Part shown: piece after piece, positions 34,188 to 45,642 of the stretch
Numbering within the stretch: position 1 is the stretch's first letter
Layout of the letters: each line of letters opens with the position of its first letter
Origin: Hemerocallis citrina
Lineage: Eukaryota; Streptophyta; Magnoliopsida; Asparagales; Asphodelaceae
DNA: 64,000 bases
NCBI GenBank assembly: GCA_017893485.1
Contig: CM030358.1
Coordinates: 252,939,228-253,003,227 of the forward strand
Reading direction: 5' to 3'
Made by a program: the position numbers and the translations under genes
The notes under the pieces: model-generated
The model's database searches: none
What the model was told of the DNA's origin: nothing
The model's input: only the letters and a program-made list of their open reading frames with translations

Positions 34188-34470
34188 ATAATTCCGTGAT
34201 TGATCCCACATCTCAAGTAACCAGTTGGATAATTCCGGAGATCATCTCACATCTAGACATAAACACATCATCACATGAATACCCCACAAGCGTCGCCTCG
34301 ACCTTGATCATTCCGGAGATCAATCCCTTATCTCAAGATAATTACTTGGATAATTCAGGAGATATATCTCACACCTCAGGTTGTCTACCTGGATAATTCA
34401 GGAGATAAATCCCACATCTCAAGTTAACTACTTGGATAATTCAGGAGATTAAGTCCCACATCTAAAGTCT
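34188..34470. repeat. 43 bp tandem repeat in the E2 LTR
   Basis: Units begin GATAATTCAGGAGATAAATC followed by CCACATCTCAAGTTAACTACTTG. The last four start near 34306, 34349, 34392 and 34435, a strict 43 bp period; earlier units are more diverged. E3 inserted into this array in the other LTR copy. Confidence 0.88.
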
Positions 34471-34744
34471 TACTGAGGTGCATAACTCATGTTCCCCTTC
34501 GTCATGACACTACTAGTGCAAGTCCTTATTGTTTTCGGTTACTGAACAAATCTCCTAGAGTAGTGTACCCCACCGGCCTAAACAAAATATCTGAATAACT
34601 GAAAATTCGCCACACTGGGCCTCAACAAATAACTCAACACCGGTATACTAGGGTCACATACCTCTAGAGACTCAAAATCAAATATCTAAACAAATTCCCA
34701 CTAAACAAGTGGCTCAACTGAATATCTCAAAAATCATGTTCTTA

Positions 34745-34855
34745 ACTGAACATCTCAAAATCAAATACTGAACCAATATCTCAAAATCAAATACTGAACA
34801 AATATCTCAAAATCAAATACTGAACAAATATCTCAAAATCAAATACACAGATCCC
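34745..34855. repeat. 26 bp tandem repeat in the E2 LTR
   Basis: Four near-perfect copies of TCTCAAAATCAAATACTGAA plus CAAATA start at about 34754, 34780, 34806 and 34832. Confidence 0.9.
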
Positions 34856-34859
34856 TCAG

Positions 34860-35190
34860 TACCAGTCGACTTATGCTGAGGTAAGTCGACTGTCCAGAGG
34901 ACAATTCTCCAGAATTTTGCAAAAATAATCTAAGGCATATCAGTCGACTTGGGAAGTCATCAGTCGACTCAACCGAGACAAACATCAAAAATTCTCAAGA
35001 AAATAATCTAAGTATATAAGTCGACTGAAAGGTTCATAGGTCGACTGTCCCGAAAGGACTGAACAAGTTAACAATCAGCAGACCAGTCGACTGACATAGT
35101 CTAAGTCGACTGTCCCGAACAATTCAAAAAGACTGAAGATAAACAGTAGGGTCGTACCAGTCGACCGCACAGTAGGCCAGTCGACTGTCA
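34860..35190. repeat. Five paired AGTCGACT palindromes, 19-20 bp apart, in the E2 LTR
   Basis: GTCGAC occurs at 34865/34885, 34943/34963, 35020/35040, 35086/35105 and 35160/35180. The two members of each pair are 19-20 bp apart, and pairs follow each other every 66-78 bp. Both members are usually CAGTCGACT or AAGTCGACT. The 13-14 bp between them differs in every pair, while several second members are followed by GTCCCGAA. The DNA between pairs is not an obvious tandem repeat. Confidence 0.9.
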
Positions 35191-36239
35191 GCCTACAATT
35201 TTCAAGAACAGATCTGAATACAAAATCAAACTGAAGTTCCCTAAAGAATCATTGTTCATTGTTTATCAAACAACAGTTCGTACACAAGCCAATGACAATC
35301 CCAAATAATCTCCAATACGAATACATACTCGATCATTCACTTCCTCAAAATTCAATTCTCATGATCTAAATTACCAATCTTCTATTAGGGTTTCTCAAAC
35401 TAAATTTCTTCCTCAACTCATAATCAAATTCTGATTTATAACCACGGATCCAGATATTTTTCATCCGATCACTATCTAATCAATTCTTAACATGCGATCT
35501 AACAACACGATCCCATAAATCACTATTCCCTCAACAAATCTTAATATTTTTTCTCATACATAGTCCAAATATCAACAAGTGTTCACATCGTCCATATCAA
35601 AATAAAAGATCCATATCATGCATACAATGAGACTAACAAATCCTTATCTTATCTTTCACAAACAAGCAAAATAAAGATCTTACGTCATTCACGAATCCAA
35701 TTAAACAAAACAAAACAAAACAAAACAAAACAAAACAAAACAAACCACTCACATTGATTTGAAGAAAAATCCACGAAAAAGCTTTCTTCTTGCTAGATCC
35801 AAAGTTCTCCCTTTTGCTCTTCAAAACCGATCTTAAAATCTGTATATTTTGTAAATGACGGCTGGGAAAGAAATCCCTTAAATATCCAGGATCAATATTA
35901 GGGTTTAACCCACCTTTTGCAAAATAATCCTTTCAAGAATACAACTTTATATACATAGGTTTAGTCTTGAAAAGTTAATCAAATATCATTTAGATTAGGA
36001 TTTATTAGAAAATACACTTCTAAACCTCAGCCAATACTGATCGGAATGTCTAGAAGGTATAATTTGCAATTCAATCCTTTAAAATGGCAAATTTGCAAAA
36101 AGATCCTTCTTTTCCCCAAATTTTGCAAATGGTACCAATTAATTTCGGAAAAATCTGGAAAAATACTACATAATTCCCAAATAATAAATAATGGTTTTTC
36201 ATAAGGAAATCTTAATTTTCCAAACTTCTCAAAAGTTAT

Positions 36240-36262
36240 TTGCACGTGTTTTGCACGTGTAC
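36240..36262 (-). promoter_or_regulatory. Paired G-boxes near the 5' end of the E2 LTR
   Basis: The minus strand reads ACACGTGCAAAACACGTGCA, two CACGTG boxes about 100 bp inside the LTR start. E3 and the fragment at 1532 have a related arrangement. Binding by bZIP or bHLH factors is inferred. Confidence 0.5.
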
Positions 36263-36368
36263 AAAAGATAAATTTCTTAGAAAATATCAATTAAATCCTC
36301 AAAAAAAAAAATCATTTAAATTCATTTTCAAATAATTAAAATAATATTTGAAAATATGGGGTTCTACA

Positions 36369-36386
36369 TCACTCCCTCCTTAGAAG
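36369..36386 (-). other. E2 polypurine tract
   Basis: The minus strand reads CTTCTAAGGAGGGAGTGA directly before the 3' LTR. Confidence 0.85.
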
Positions 36387-36587
36387 AGTTCTGTCCTCAG
36401 AACTACTACTAATGAGTTCAAACACATATCAACAAGGAAACAATATCTCATATATATGTAGAACATAATCCAAACAATTTCATATAACATCACAATCGCA
36501 AGTAAAAGAATGCATCATATATCAGTCAATGGTACAACCATTCAAAGAATTCCAATCACATACAAGAGATACACTCATACAAACAAT

Positions 36588-37007
36588 TCAGGAAAATCCT
36601 TCTACATGCGATCCTCTGGCTCCCAAGTAGCCTCCTCGAACTGCTGATTTCTCCACAATACCTTTGACCATAGGTATCACCTTGCTCCGAAGAACTTTCT
36701 CCCTACGATCAATGATCTCAACAGGCTGCTCCTTGTAACTCAAGTTCACCTGTAGATCTTCAGGAACCTTTACCAACTGATGATTCCGATCGGCCACATA
36801 CTTCCTCAATAGCGACACATGAAACACATCATGTACTTGCGCTAACTCTTCTGGAAGTTCCAATCTGTATGCTGTCTTGCCAATCCTCTCCACGATCCTG
36901 TATGGCCCAATATACCTTGGCGCCAACTTGCCTCTCTTACCAAACTTGATCACTCCTTTGGTCGGAGAAACCTTGAGAAAAACTGCATTCCCAACCTCAA
37001 ACTCCAA
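36588..37007 (-). pseudogene. E2 integrase C-terminus, frameshifted in the chromodomain
   Basis: The frame reads VFLKVSPTKGVIKFGKRGKL, then [20 protein letters not shown] (GPY/F module) and VHDVFHVSLLRKYV. After SKVIPMVK it shifts frame, so the chromodomain core (expected around a VEEATWEPE motif) is read out of frame and ends in VEGFS. The chromodomain sequence itself is still visible in the neighbouring frame. It belongs to the pol polyprotein. Confidence 0.85.
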
Positions 37008-37097
37008 GTCTCTTCGTCGAGTGTCAGCATAACTCTTCTGCCGACTCTCAGCCTCAACTAACCTCTTGCGAATCAGCTCGATCTACTCTGACGTCTG

Positions 37098-37562
37098 CTA
37101 TACGATCTCAGGACCATACATTTGCCTCTCGCCAACCTCATACCAACAAACAGGTGTCTTGCACTTCCGCCCGTACAAAGCCTCATACGGTGCCATCCCA
37201 ATACTTGCATGGTAACTGTTGTTATAAGCAAACTCAACCAATGCCAAGTATCTCTCCCAACTACCACCGAAGTCCATAACACAAGCTCTCAACATGTCTT
37301 CCAGCACTCGATTCACCCTCTCCGTCTGACCATCTGTCTGCGGATGAAATGCTGTGCTGAAATCAGTCCTGGTGCCCAAAGCTGCTTGTAGGCTCCTCCA
37401 AAATCTTGAAGTAAACCTTGGGTCTCTGTCAGAAACAATTGACACAGGAACTCCATGAAGTCTCACAATCTCTCCAATGTACAACTCAGCCAATTTCTCC
37501 ATCGACCAAGTAATCTTCATGGCTAGAAAATGTGCCGACTTAGTCAAACGGTCCACAATAAC
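37098..37562 (-). pseudogene. E2 integrase catalytic core
   Basis: In frame with the main pol frame and separated from it by a single TAG. It contains [13 protein letters not shown] with the first Asp, [12 protein letters not shown] with the second, and [19 protein letters not shown] with the Glu, so the D-D-E triad is present. It ends MYGPEIV followed by TAG where the E3 homologue reads Gln. A further TAG follows seven codons on (EKI becomes E-stop-I). Confidence 0.88.
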
Positions 37563-39932
37563 CTAAATCGAGTCATTGCCCTTCGAACTCCTCGGCAAAC
37601 TCGTGATAAAGTCCATGCTGATATTCTCCCACTTCCACTCCGGAATGGGTAACGGCTGTAACAAACCTCCAGGTCTCTGATTCTCAGCTTTGATCTGCTG
37701 ACAAGTCAAACACCTTGCCACAAAATCTGCTACATCCCGCTTCATACCAGACCACCAAAAATGCGGTTTGATATCCCTGTACATCTTCGTACCTCCTGGA
37801 TGAACTGACAACAAGGTACTGTGTGCTTCCTGCAGGATACTCTCTCTCAACTCTACATCATCTGGAACACACAACCTCTCACCCAACCAAAGAACTCCAT
37901 CTTGGACACGGAACTCTGATAACTTGCCTTCTGCAATCTGCTGCAATATCTTCTGAATCTCTGAGTCTGATCTCTGATCTTCCACAATCTTCTCTCTCAA
38001 AGACGGCTGCAGCCTCAACTGAGCCAAAGATGCCCCTAAGCCTCGCAGTACCACCTCGATACCTGCCTGATCGATCTCTGCTGCCAACTCTCTTCGAGTA
38101 GTGATCAACCTTGCCAAACTACTCTTCCTGCTAAGTCCATCAGCCACTACATTCGCCTTGCCAGGATGATACTTGATCTCAGGACGAATGTCTTCCAAAA
38201 CTTCCAACCACCTTCTCTGCCGAAGATTCAGGTCCTTCTGCTGATAAATGTACTTCAGGCTCTTATGGTCGGTGTACATATTGACCTTCTCACCATAGAC
38301 ATAATGCCTCCACAGCTTCAAGGCATAAATGATAGCTGCTAGCTCCAAGTCATGCGTCGGGTAATTCTTCTCATGCGGACGCAACTGCCTCGAACCATAA
38401 GCAATGACCTTGCCTTCTTGCATCAAGACACAACCCAAACCTCTGAGAGACGCATCACTGTAGATATCATAATCTTTCCCAGCTTGCGGCAAAGCTAAGA
38501 TAGGTGCAGTAGTCAACCTTTCTTTTAACTCAAGGAAACTCTCCTCGCACTTATCTGTCCACACAAATGCCACGCTCTTCCGGGTCAAACTTGTCAATGG
38601 AACTGCAATCTGAGAATAACCCTGGATAAATCTCCTGTAGTACCCAGCTAAACCCAAGAAACTTCTGACTTCCTTCACAGACGTTGGCCTGGGCCAATCC
38701 TTCACTGCTGCAACTTTTTGAGGATCAGTAGCTACTCCCTCCTTAGAAAGAATATGCCCAAGGAAAGCTACTTCAGACTTCCAAAATTCACACTTCGACA
38801 ATTTGGCATACAAACTGTGCTCCTGCAACGTCTGTAACACTGCTGTCAAGTGCGTCGAATGATCTTCTTCCGACTTCGAATATACCAAGATATCATCGAT
38901 GAAGACCACTACGAAGGAATCAATGAACGGTCTCAACACCCGATTCATCATATCCATGAAAACTGCTGGCGCATTCGTCAACCCGAATGGCATCACCAAA
39001 AACTCATACAGCCCATGACGAGTCCTGAAAGCTGTCTTACTCACATCTTCCTCCTTGACTCGCACCTGATGATACCCTGACCTCAGATCAATCTTCGAAA
39101 ACACAGCTGCTCCTCGAAGCCTATCGAATAAGTCATCAATCCGCGGCAGTGGGTACTTGTTCTGAATAGTCACCCTATTCAACTCCCGATAGTCAATGCA
39201 CATCCTCATCGACCCATCCTTCTTCTTGACCAACAACACTGGCGCTCCCCACGGAGAAGAACTCGGTCTGATAAGCCCTTTGCTCAGGAGCTCTTCAATC
39301 TGTTTCTTCACTTCATCTTGCTCTACAGGTGCCATCCTGTAAGGAGCCTTGGAAATCGGTGCACTTCCCGGTTGGACATTGATGCCAAACTCCACATCTC
39401 TCTGCGGCGGTAATCCTGGAAAATCATCCAAGAACACCTGAGGAAAATTTCGAACAACTGGAATGCCCTTGACTTCATCTGAAACTGCCATCTTAGATAT
39501 CATTGCAGTCACCTTCGGAATCTTCTTCTTCCCTTGGAAAGTTACTGCAGGTCCACCTAGTGCTTTCACCAATACCTCCTTCTGCTTGCAATCAATTGTG
39601 GCATCATATATTGCCATCCAATCGATGCCCACGATGACATCCACTCCCAACACTTGTAGCTCGATCAAGTCGATGCCGAACATCCTTCCACCAATCTCGA
39701 TATCACAGACCTCGTAATATCGATCCGCGATCAGCTCTTCACTTGACGGCGTTGCCACCGACAAAACCCTGCCTGGAAACAATTTAGGTTCCAAACCTAA
39801 GATCCTTGCAAATTTTGGCGATACAAAAGTGTGCGATGAACCAGTGTCAAACAAAACCTTTGCTTTTATTCCATTTATCAAAACAACTCCTGTTACAATA
39901 AGAATGATACTCAATTCTAAAATTGTTCTCAA
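37563..39932 (-). pseudogene. E2 pol: protease, reverse transcriptase, RNase H, integrase zinc domain
   Basis: This 789-codon open frame has, in order: the protease [20 protein letters not shown] (DTG intact, residues about 25-45) with [11 protein letters not shown]; the RT from [20 protein letters not shown] with [20 protein letters not shown] and catalytic FIDD ([13 protein letters not shown]); the RNase [21 protein letters not shown]; and the integrase H2C2 domain ([34 protein letters not shown]). It stops at TAG (37565-37563) in the first integrase motif, where Trp is expected (NDSI-W-VIVD). Apart from that stop the enzymes look intact. It encodes the replication enzymes of a Ty3/Gypsy chromovirus. 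Confidence 0.93.
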
Positions 39933-39969
39933 ATAAAGGTTTTATTCATTACATTGATTCAAATAAAAT

Positions 39970-41064
39970 TCAAAATTCTTGCATACCCTGTATTACATTT
40001 TCCGAGTTACCCGCGTCCTCCTCAGTCAATGCAAATACTCGCCCTTGCCTCTGCGGGAATTTGCTTCCTCCAGAACCATCTTCCTTCAGTTGTGGACAAC
40101 GGAGCTTGGAATGTCCAGTTTGCCCACAATGGGAACAAATATGCTCGGCCAACTTCGGACATGCTGACCTGTAATGTCCTGCCTCCTTGCAGTAATAACA
40201 GGTCACGCCCTGAGCTGCAGATCCCTTCTGCACCGGTCCACTGAATTTTGCCTACTTCGCGGGGAATCCCTTCCCACTCTGGCCTGATGCTGGCCTCTTG
40301 TTCCGGTTCTATGTATCCTGCTTCTTCTGAAATTGGTCCATATCCTCCTCAGTCATAGCTGCTTGCCTGACCAGCTTCTCGAATCTTCTGATACCCAACG
40401 GAACCATCCTTGACCTCAAGTTTGGCCTCAAGCCCTGCTCAAACTTTTTGGTCTTTTTTGCTTCATCCATGACCAACTCTGGTGCATACCTCGAAAGTTG
40501 AGCAAACTTGGTCTCATACTCCCGAACGGTCATGCCGCCCTGCTGAAGGTTCAGGAACTCGGTCGCCTTCTTCTCCTGAACATCTAGGGGAAAGAAGCGA
40601 TCTCTGAACTCCTCCAGAAAAGCTTCCCATGTCAGCTGCTGATTTCCTAAATTCCTCTTCAGGGACTCCTACCAGACACCAGCATCTTTCTCTAGCTACA
40701 TAGAAGCTAACTTCACCTTGCTAGCTTTCGGAGTCTCTGACACCTCAAAGATCGTCTGCATCTTCCTAATCCAATCATCTGCTGCGGTTGGATCAGCTTG
40801 CCCCTCAAAGACTGGCATCCTCATCCTCTTAAAGGATTCAATCTGCTTAATGTGGTCGGCATTCACCAATCCATGTCCAGCTCCATGATTTGGCGGCGGG
40901 TTCTGCTGCTGAGCTTGCTGCTGTTGCGCCACGTTGAATGCCATCAACGTATTCAGTGTTTGGTACACCTTGGCGAATTCAGCCTCTAGGTCAATTCCCG
41001 CTCCTCGAGAACTACCCGATCCGTCCTCATTGTTGCCACCATTTCTGCCCCTGGGTGCAACCAT
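39970..41064 (-). pseudogene. E2 gag with two zinc knuckles, broken by TAG stops
   Basis: It starts MVAPRGRNGGNNEDGSGSSR at 41064, 235 bp inside the 5' LTR. The core reads EAEFAKVYQTLNTLM, DPTAADDWIRKMQTIFEVS. Stops replace Gln after KLASM (near 40696) and a Trp before ESLKRNL (near 40670). The frame resumes with SMTVREY-like MTVREYETKFAQLSRYAPE (40533) and breaks again at 40309. Two intact CCHC knuckles follow in 39970-40233: CYYCKEAGHYRSACP and CSHCGQTGHSKLRCP. Pol begins 38 bp downstream. No upstream coiled-coil ORF is present in this element. Confidence 0.88.
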
Positions 41065-41281
41065 TTTGAATACTGCAAAACGAGGGTAAAGTTAGAATAA
41101 CACGCACAATTCAATTCATATCAATGCCCCATGGCAAAACCATAACCATATCTCAAACCAAACATCATATTTTAACTCTAGGTGATACTCACACTCTGAT
41201 GTCCACACTTAGGTACTCACTCTCTAGTGTCCACACCTAGGTTGGTTTTCATACTATGTCTATTATTACCATTGAAGCAGA

Positions 41282-41293
41282 GCTCTGATACCA
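41282..41293 (-). other. E2 primer-binding site
   Basis: The minus strand reads TGGTATCAGAGC five bases inside the 5' LTR end. Confidence 0.9.
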
Positions 41294-41298
41294 ATCTC

Positions 41299-42046
41299 TG
41301 TAGCACCCCGAATTTCTAGATGAATAACATAGAAAATACGTGGCACATTCCCAGTGATCCACTTCAATACAACAATAAACATAACCAAACACCACTAAAA
41401 TTTTCATCTTTTATTACAACCAAACTTTTACAAATCACAGCGGAAGTCCAAACAACTCAAACAATAATTTCTTTTGTTTTCAACTCCAAATCATCTTAAT
41501 AGGACTTTACAAATTTTACACCAAACACTAAATAGTCCATTTAACCCAAAAGCTAACTCAAGCATCCAATCTCCAGCTCTAAGCAATAACCTGCATCATG
41601 TGAGGCTAGAGTTGAACCCTAACCCCCAAACTAAAGGGGTTAGCCATAAATGGTGTGAGTGGCACAAAAACAAACAAGCAACATAAATGAACATAAATCA
41701 TGATATTCTCAACAAAGGTAGTAAACCAAATATACCAAAATAAGAAGTAACAAGAAGTGAAAACAGGTGATACGAAAACCAAATGTCAAGTGTGGAAATC
41801 AGCAAAACCAAATGCATGAAAATGAGTCAAGAAAACACAAATGCTATATGCAGACAACGATGAATACTAAGAGATAAAGATAGACTATGAGGATTAGCCC
41901 ATGCCCGATAATTCCGTGATTGATCCCACATCTCAAGTAACCACTTGGATAATTCCGGAGATCATCTCACATCTAGACATAAACACATCATCACATGAAT
42001 ACCCCACAAGCGTCGCCTCGACCTTGATCATTCTGAAGATCAATCC
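41299..42046 (-). repeat. E2 5' LTR, first part
   Basis: Nearly identical to 33579-34328. Interrupted after GATCAATCC by E3 and resumed at 63908. The last five bases, AATCC (42042-42046), are the E3 target duplication. Confidence 0.95.
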
Positions 42047-42091
42047 TGTAATACCCTGATTTTTTTCAATTAATGAAAAAATTATTTTATT

Positions 42092-42111
42092 TTGCACGTA
42101 GTGTGCACGTG
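42092..42111 (+). promoter_or_regulatory. G-box double module at the start of the E3 LTR
   Basis: GCACGTAGTGTGCACGTG lies about 45 bp from the LTR start; the same 20 bp occurs in the solo LTR (14908-14927). A second ACGT-rich cluster, GCACGTGCACTACACGTACA followed by CGTGCAATGCAC, lies at 42410-42441. Confidence 0.5.
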
Positions 42112-42617
42112 CAATATTTTGGTTGGATTAAATCTTATGATTATTTTATTATGATGTGTATAAATATTTTCTCAAATTATTTGGTACAAAAGCCTTTCTT
42201 TAAACAAATAGAAAGCCTTATTTTAATGAAAAGGCCTTTTCTTAAAGCCCAAAATGTATTTTATTGTATTTATTTTTAAATAACAATTTTGGCCCAAAAT
42301 AAAGCCCATGGATTAAACTATTTTTATTTAAACTTGTCATGTAGAAGACTATTTTATAACTAATTTATTTTTATACAAAATTAAAGTGTACAAATTTGGC
42401 CTAGTTGCATGCACGTGCACTACACGTACACGTGCAATGCACACTCTTTATGGTGGCCGGTTGACACATTCTTTGGAGGGAATTTTGAAATTAGACATGG
42501 TGATCACGGAGGTGGTTATGTGGATGTGGGTAGTTTTTATAACTCCTACTCTAATCTTGGCCCTCCATCTTTCAACCAACTAGTCAATCTTGGCCCTCCA
42601 TTTCACTTGTTTTCTAG

Positions 42618-42625
42618 TATAAATA
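42618..42625 (+). promoter_or_regulatory. TATA box of the E3 5' LTR
   Basis: TATAAATA is followed by a C-rich tract (about C11). Transcription would be expected to start about 30 bp downstream, which would define the U3/R border. Confidence 0.65.
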
Positions 42626-43739
42626 CCCCCCCCCCCTCATGGCTATTTTCATATGCAAATTATATCTTTCCAAACTATAGTCTTATTTTAATATTAGTGT
42701 GAGTTATAAAAGAGTGAGAGTTGTGTGCATTTTGTTTGGAGAGGAGGCCGGCATCATTCCAAGGAGAGGAGCATTCGGTAGGGGTGATTGTCGAGCTTGT
42801 GCGCGCTTCGTCTAGGAGGAGGTGCTTTCATTCGCGAGGACCTTGTTGCTTTGTGTGTTTATTTTCTCTCCATTCAAGGTGGGTAAATCTTTCATATTTC
42901 TAAAGTAGAGATCCATGCTAGATTTAACTATCAAAATTATGCATGAAAAATACTAATAAGAACCCACTTTAATTGAGAAGTTAGTTTACGAATTGATTGA
43001 AATGTGGTGTTTGATTTGTATGTGATTAAAATGTGTGTAGAACTCTCCATGCTTAGTAGAATAAATGAATGATAGTGGTTAAATTTTCTTAAGAATGATG
43101 CTAGTATTGATGTTGAAATTACGAATGAGAATGCTAGTTTAATTGAAAATTGAGAATATGAAATTAATTAAGAAAGAGCACGCTTTTTGAAAGAGTAACT
43201 TTATTTGAGTTGTGAGCTTGTTAATGGATAAGTGGATATATAATTTGTGGTGTACATGATTAGACTAGGAGTATTGTTGATTTAAAAGAAATACTTTTAT
43301 TACCATCAGTAATTGTATGTGAAAGTTAGTACTTGTATTAGTGCTAATTTATGTTTGAAAAAGATATTTTTGGGTGATTATGGGTTGGATAAATTCAAAA
43401 AAAAAAAGTGTATAGATATGCATGTTGAATAAGAGATTTAATAACAGTAAATTAAGTGTGAATGAAAAGTTTAGAAGATCTATTGTTATTCAATGTCGAA
43501 AATGAAAAATTAGTAGTTTTAAATGAATAATTCATGGATTATGTGGGAAAAATATATTTTTATTAGTGCAAAAATTATTTTAATCTTACTGATATGAAGA
43601 TCATGTAAGGGGAAGCTAATCTGGAATTTTTCAGTAACTTTCACAAAAGCAATACGAAACCAAGTTTATTTGAACATCGAGTTATTTTGAACAACAGTAC
43701 CAAAATGATTCATATGGACCTTAATCTAGTACTGTGACA

Positions 43740-43825
43740 ACCTGAGCTAGTAGCTCAGGCGGTCACTGTGTGCGGTTGGCTTCTCTGGGTCGATCGGTTC
43801 GAACCCCTGTGTCCGCAACATTTTT
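43740..43825 (+). repeat. tRNA/SINE-like module 1 in the E3 5' LTR
   Basis: An A-box-like TAGCTCAGGCGG (43751-43762) is followed 33 bases later by a B-box-like GGTTCGAACCC (43796-43806). These match the RNA polymerase III internal promoter boxes of tRNA genes and plant SINE heads in sequence and spacing. No full tRNA cloverleaf is evident. The same module is in the 3' LTR (62185-62240). Confidence 0.5.
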
Positions 43826-43884
43826 CTACAAAATTTTGAAAGCTTATAACTTTCGGCCCGAAAACAATAAGTATTAATTTCGCC

Positions 43885-43980
43885 CCCTTTATATCGCTAG
43901 CACAGTTCGGCCGAACGGCGGGTGCTCTTGGCTTTGTTTCCGTTGTGCCTGGGTTCGATTCTCACCCTCGGCATATATAA
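43885..43980 (+). repeat. tRNA/SINE-like module 2 in the E3 5' LTR
   Basis: An A-box-like TAGCACAGTTCGG (43898-43910) and a B-box-like GGTTCGATTCT (43952-43962) are 41 bases apart and followed by CTCACCCTCGGCAT and an A/T-rich stretch. It lies about 150 bp after module 1 and has the same orientation. It is repeated in the 3' LTR at 62332-62396. Confidence 0.45.
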
Positions 43981-45476
43981 AAAAATATTTTTTTGGGCTT
44001 TTTAGACGTCCAAAAAATGTGAAAAAAATATGGTTATTCTCATAAAAATATAAGGAATTTTATAAGAATGATTTGGGTATTATTTGAATGAATTTAACTA
44101 TGGTTTAGAGTTAAAATGCATATATAGACATATGGTTCTATATGGAGTATTGATATGAAATTACAACTTGAAAGAATAAGTGAATTGAAACATTAAGAGT
44201 TGATTTGGCAAAAAGAAATGTGGTTATGTGACATGATGCAATTATTTTCTCAGTTGTGGAACAATATGAAGTGTGTACATTGTTTAGTAATGTAGAATTA
44301 TTGTGATGTGATAATTGATAAGTATATGCAATTTATGTGCAATGATGGACTTGTGAACAAAATTGAAATCATGAATTGAAAAGAGAATATACATGTGAGT
44401 ATGAGAACTCAACATGGAAAATTTATAAGTTGAAGATTGTGAAATGAAATTTGAAATAGAGTAGCTAAGTCTCCCCGGCATTGAGAAATGAAATGAAATG
44501 AAATTAGACCAAGGTTGGTCATGATGAAATGAATGAATAAATCCGGTTGATGGAGAGGCTAACTCTAGAGATTAATTTTGTTCATGATTTTTAATAAAAC
44601 TAAGGATTAGTGCATAGTGAAGATGTGATGAAAGTAAGAGAAAAACATTGAGTATGAGGGCCTTGGGTAGCGGTGAGAGCATATCCCAGGAATTCCCATG
44701 ATGAGTCTGGGTAAGGATGCTGCTCCAGAGTACCGTCCCGGTGGCGACGCTCGTGGGATGTTTGAAGACTACGGGTGGTGTCATGTCTATGGTGAGAGCT
44801 GAATTACCACAGGATGTCTGCATGATGAGTCATGTCAGCGATGGGATTCCCTCCAGAGTGCCTAGATATGAGTTCGTAGTTCAGAAAACATCTAGGATAC
44901 TTACCGTAATTACAGTAGTAGATTAAATCATAACGGGGGATTGAACCCTACAAAGATGAAGAACGAATAAGGGCTTGCCCTCGGACCTATGTAGTATGGG
45001 ATGCATAGAATCCGAACAAGTGCGCATTAGTGTCATGTAACATAAATAAATGCATTAAGGATTAAGTGCACAATTACAACACGACATCAATAGGGTAGTC
45101 CCTTTAGTTTGAAATATGTCAAGTTTGTGTTTGCTAAATATGGAAAGTTGAGTTATACTATTTCCGGCATAGAGAGGATGGCCGTGTATAATGTTCGTCG
45201 GTTGAATAAACTGACGTACCCACAGTCTTATATGCAGGTAAATGATTTGTTAAAGATTAAAGAAGAATGGATGCTTAAAGATTGTACCATGTTGTTGTAC
45301 TTTTATTCAATTGTTGTATTTTACTTCCGCTGTGCAAAAGAAAAGTGTAATATTGATGTAAACTCTGATGTATGATGAAAAGTTTTAATTTTCCTGTAAA
45401 ATTGTACTAAAGAAAGTGAAAAGATCCTGTAGAACATCTCGAATTCAGTGTATTTGGGATTCGGGGCGTTACAGAG

Positions 45477-45488
45477 TGGTATCAGAGC
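45477..45488 (+). other. E3 primer-binding site
   Basis: TGGTATCAGAGC starts three bases after the 5' LTR; it is the initiator methionine tRNA type. Confidence 0.92.
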
Positions 45489-45642
45489 TAGGTTTTCTAC
45501 ACTTTCCACACTTGTACAAATTTATAGGGAACGATACCCTAGATGTGGACATTAGAGTGTGTGTTTGAGTCTAGAGATTTAAATGTAAGTGACTTACATT
45601 TGTGTTGCTCTAAGACTTATGCTTCTTCCTCTCTATTCTAAG

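Larger units (their letters stand above)
33579..36368 (-). repeat. E2 3' LTR (2790 bp)
   Basis: In plus coordinates it starts TGTAGCGCCCCGAATTTC and ends GGGGTTCTACA. It contains a 43 bp tandem array (34188-34470), a 26 bp array (34745-34855), the paired GTCGAC array (34860-35190), an (AACAA)n-like run at 35704-35743 and a G-box pair at 36240-36262. Confidence 0.92.
33579..42046 (-). mobile_element. E2: Tekay-type chromovirus, minus strand, interrupted by E3
   Basis: The 3' LTR is 33579-36368, the interior 36369-41298, and the 5' LTR starts at 41299, is cut at 42046 by E3 and resumes at 63908. The two LTR copies are almost identical over the 0.75 kb that can be compared (for example GCGCCCCG/GCACCCCG and CCAGTTGG/CCACTTGG), so this is a young insertion. 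PBS and PPT are present. The pol frame is long but has a few stops. It lies within the E1 5' LTR. Confidence 0.92.
42047..45473 (+). repeat. E3 5' LTR (3427 bp)
   Basis: It starts TGTAATACCCTGATTTT and ends ATTCGGGGCGTTACA. It contains two G-box clusters, a TATA box, two tRNA-like A/B-box modules and a short frame (42721-42903, 60 codons) kept in both LTRs but without domain similarity. Confidence 0.95.

Noticed and set aside
34860..35190. CRISPR-like repeat and spacer arrangement of GTCGAC units
   Set aside because: The repeats are only about 10 bp, come in pairs and are in a plant retrotransposon LTR. Reported instead as an unexplained paired motif.
42721..42903. A 60-codon frame identical in both E3 LTRs
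   Set aside because: Identity is expected because the LTRs are recent copies. No domain or codon signal suggests a protein.
43740..43825. A functional tRNA gene
   Set aside because: A and B boxes are present, but acceptor and anticodon stems do not pair into a convincing cloverleaf by eye.
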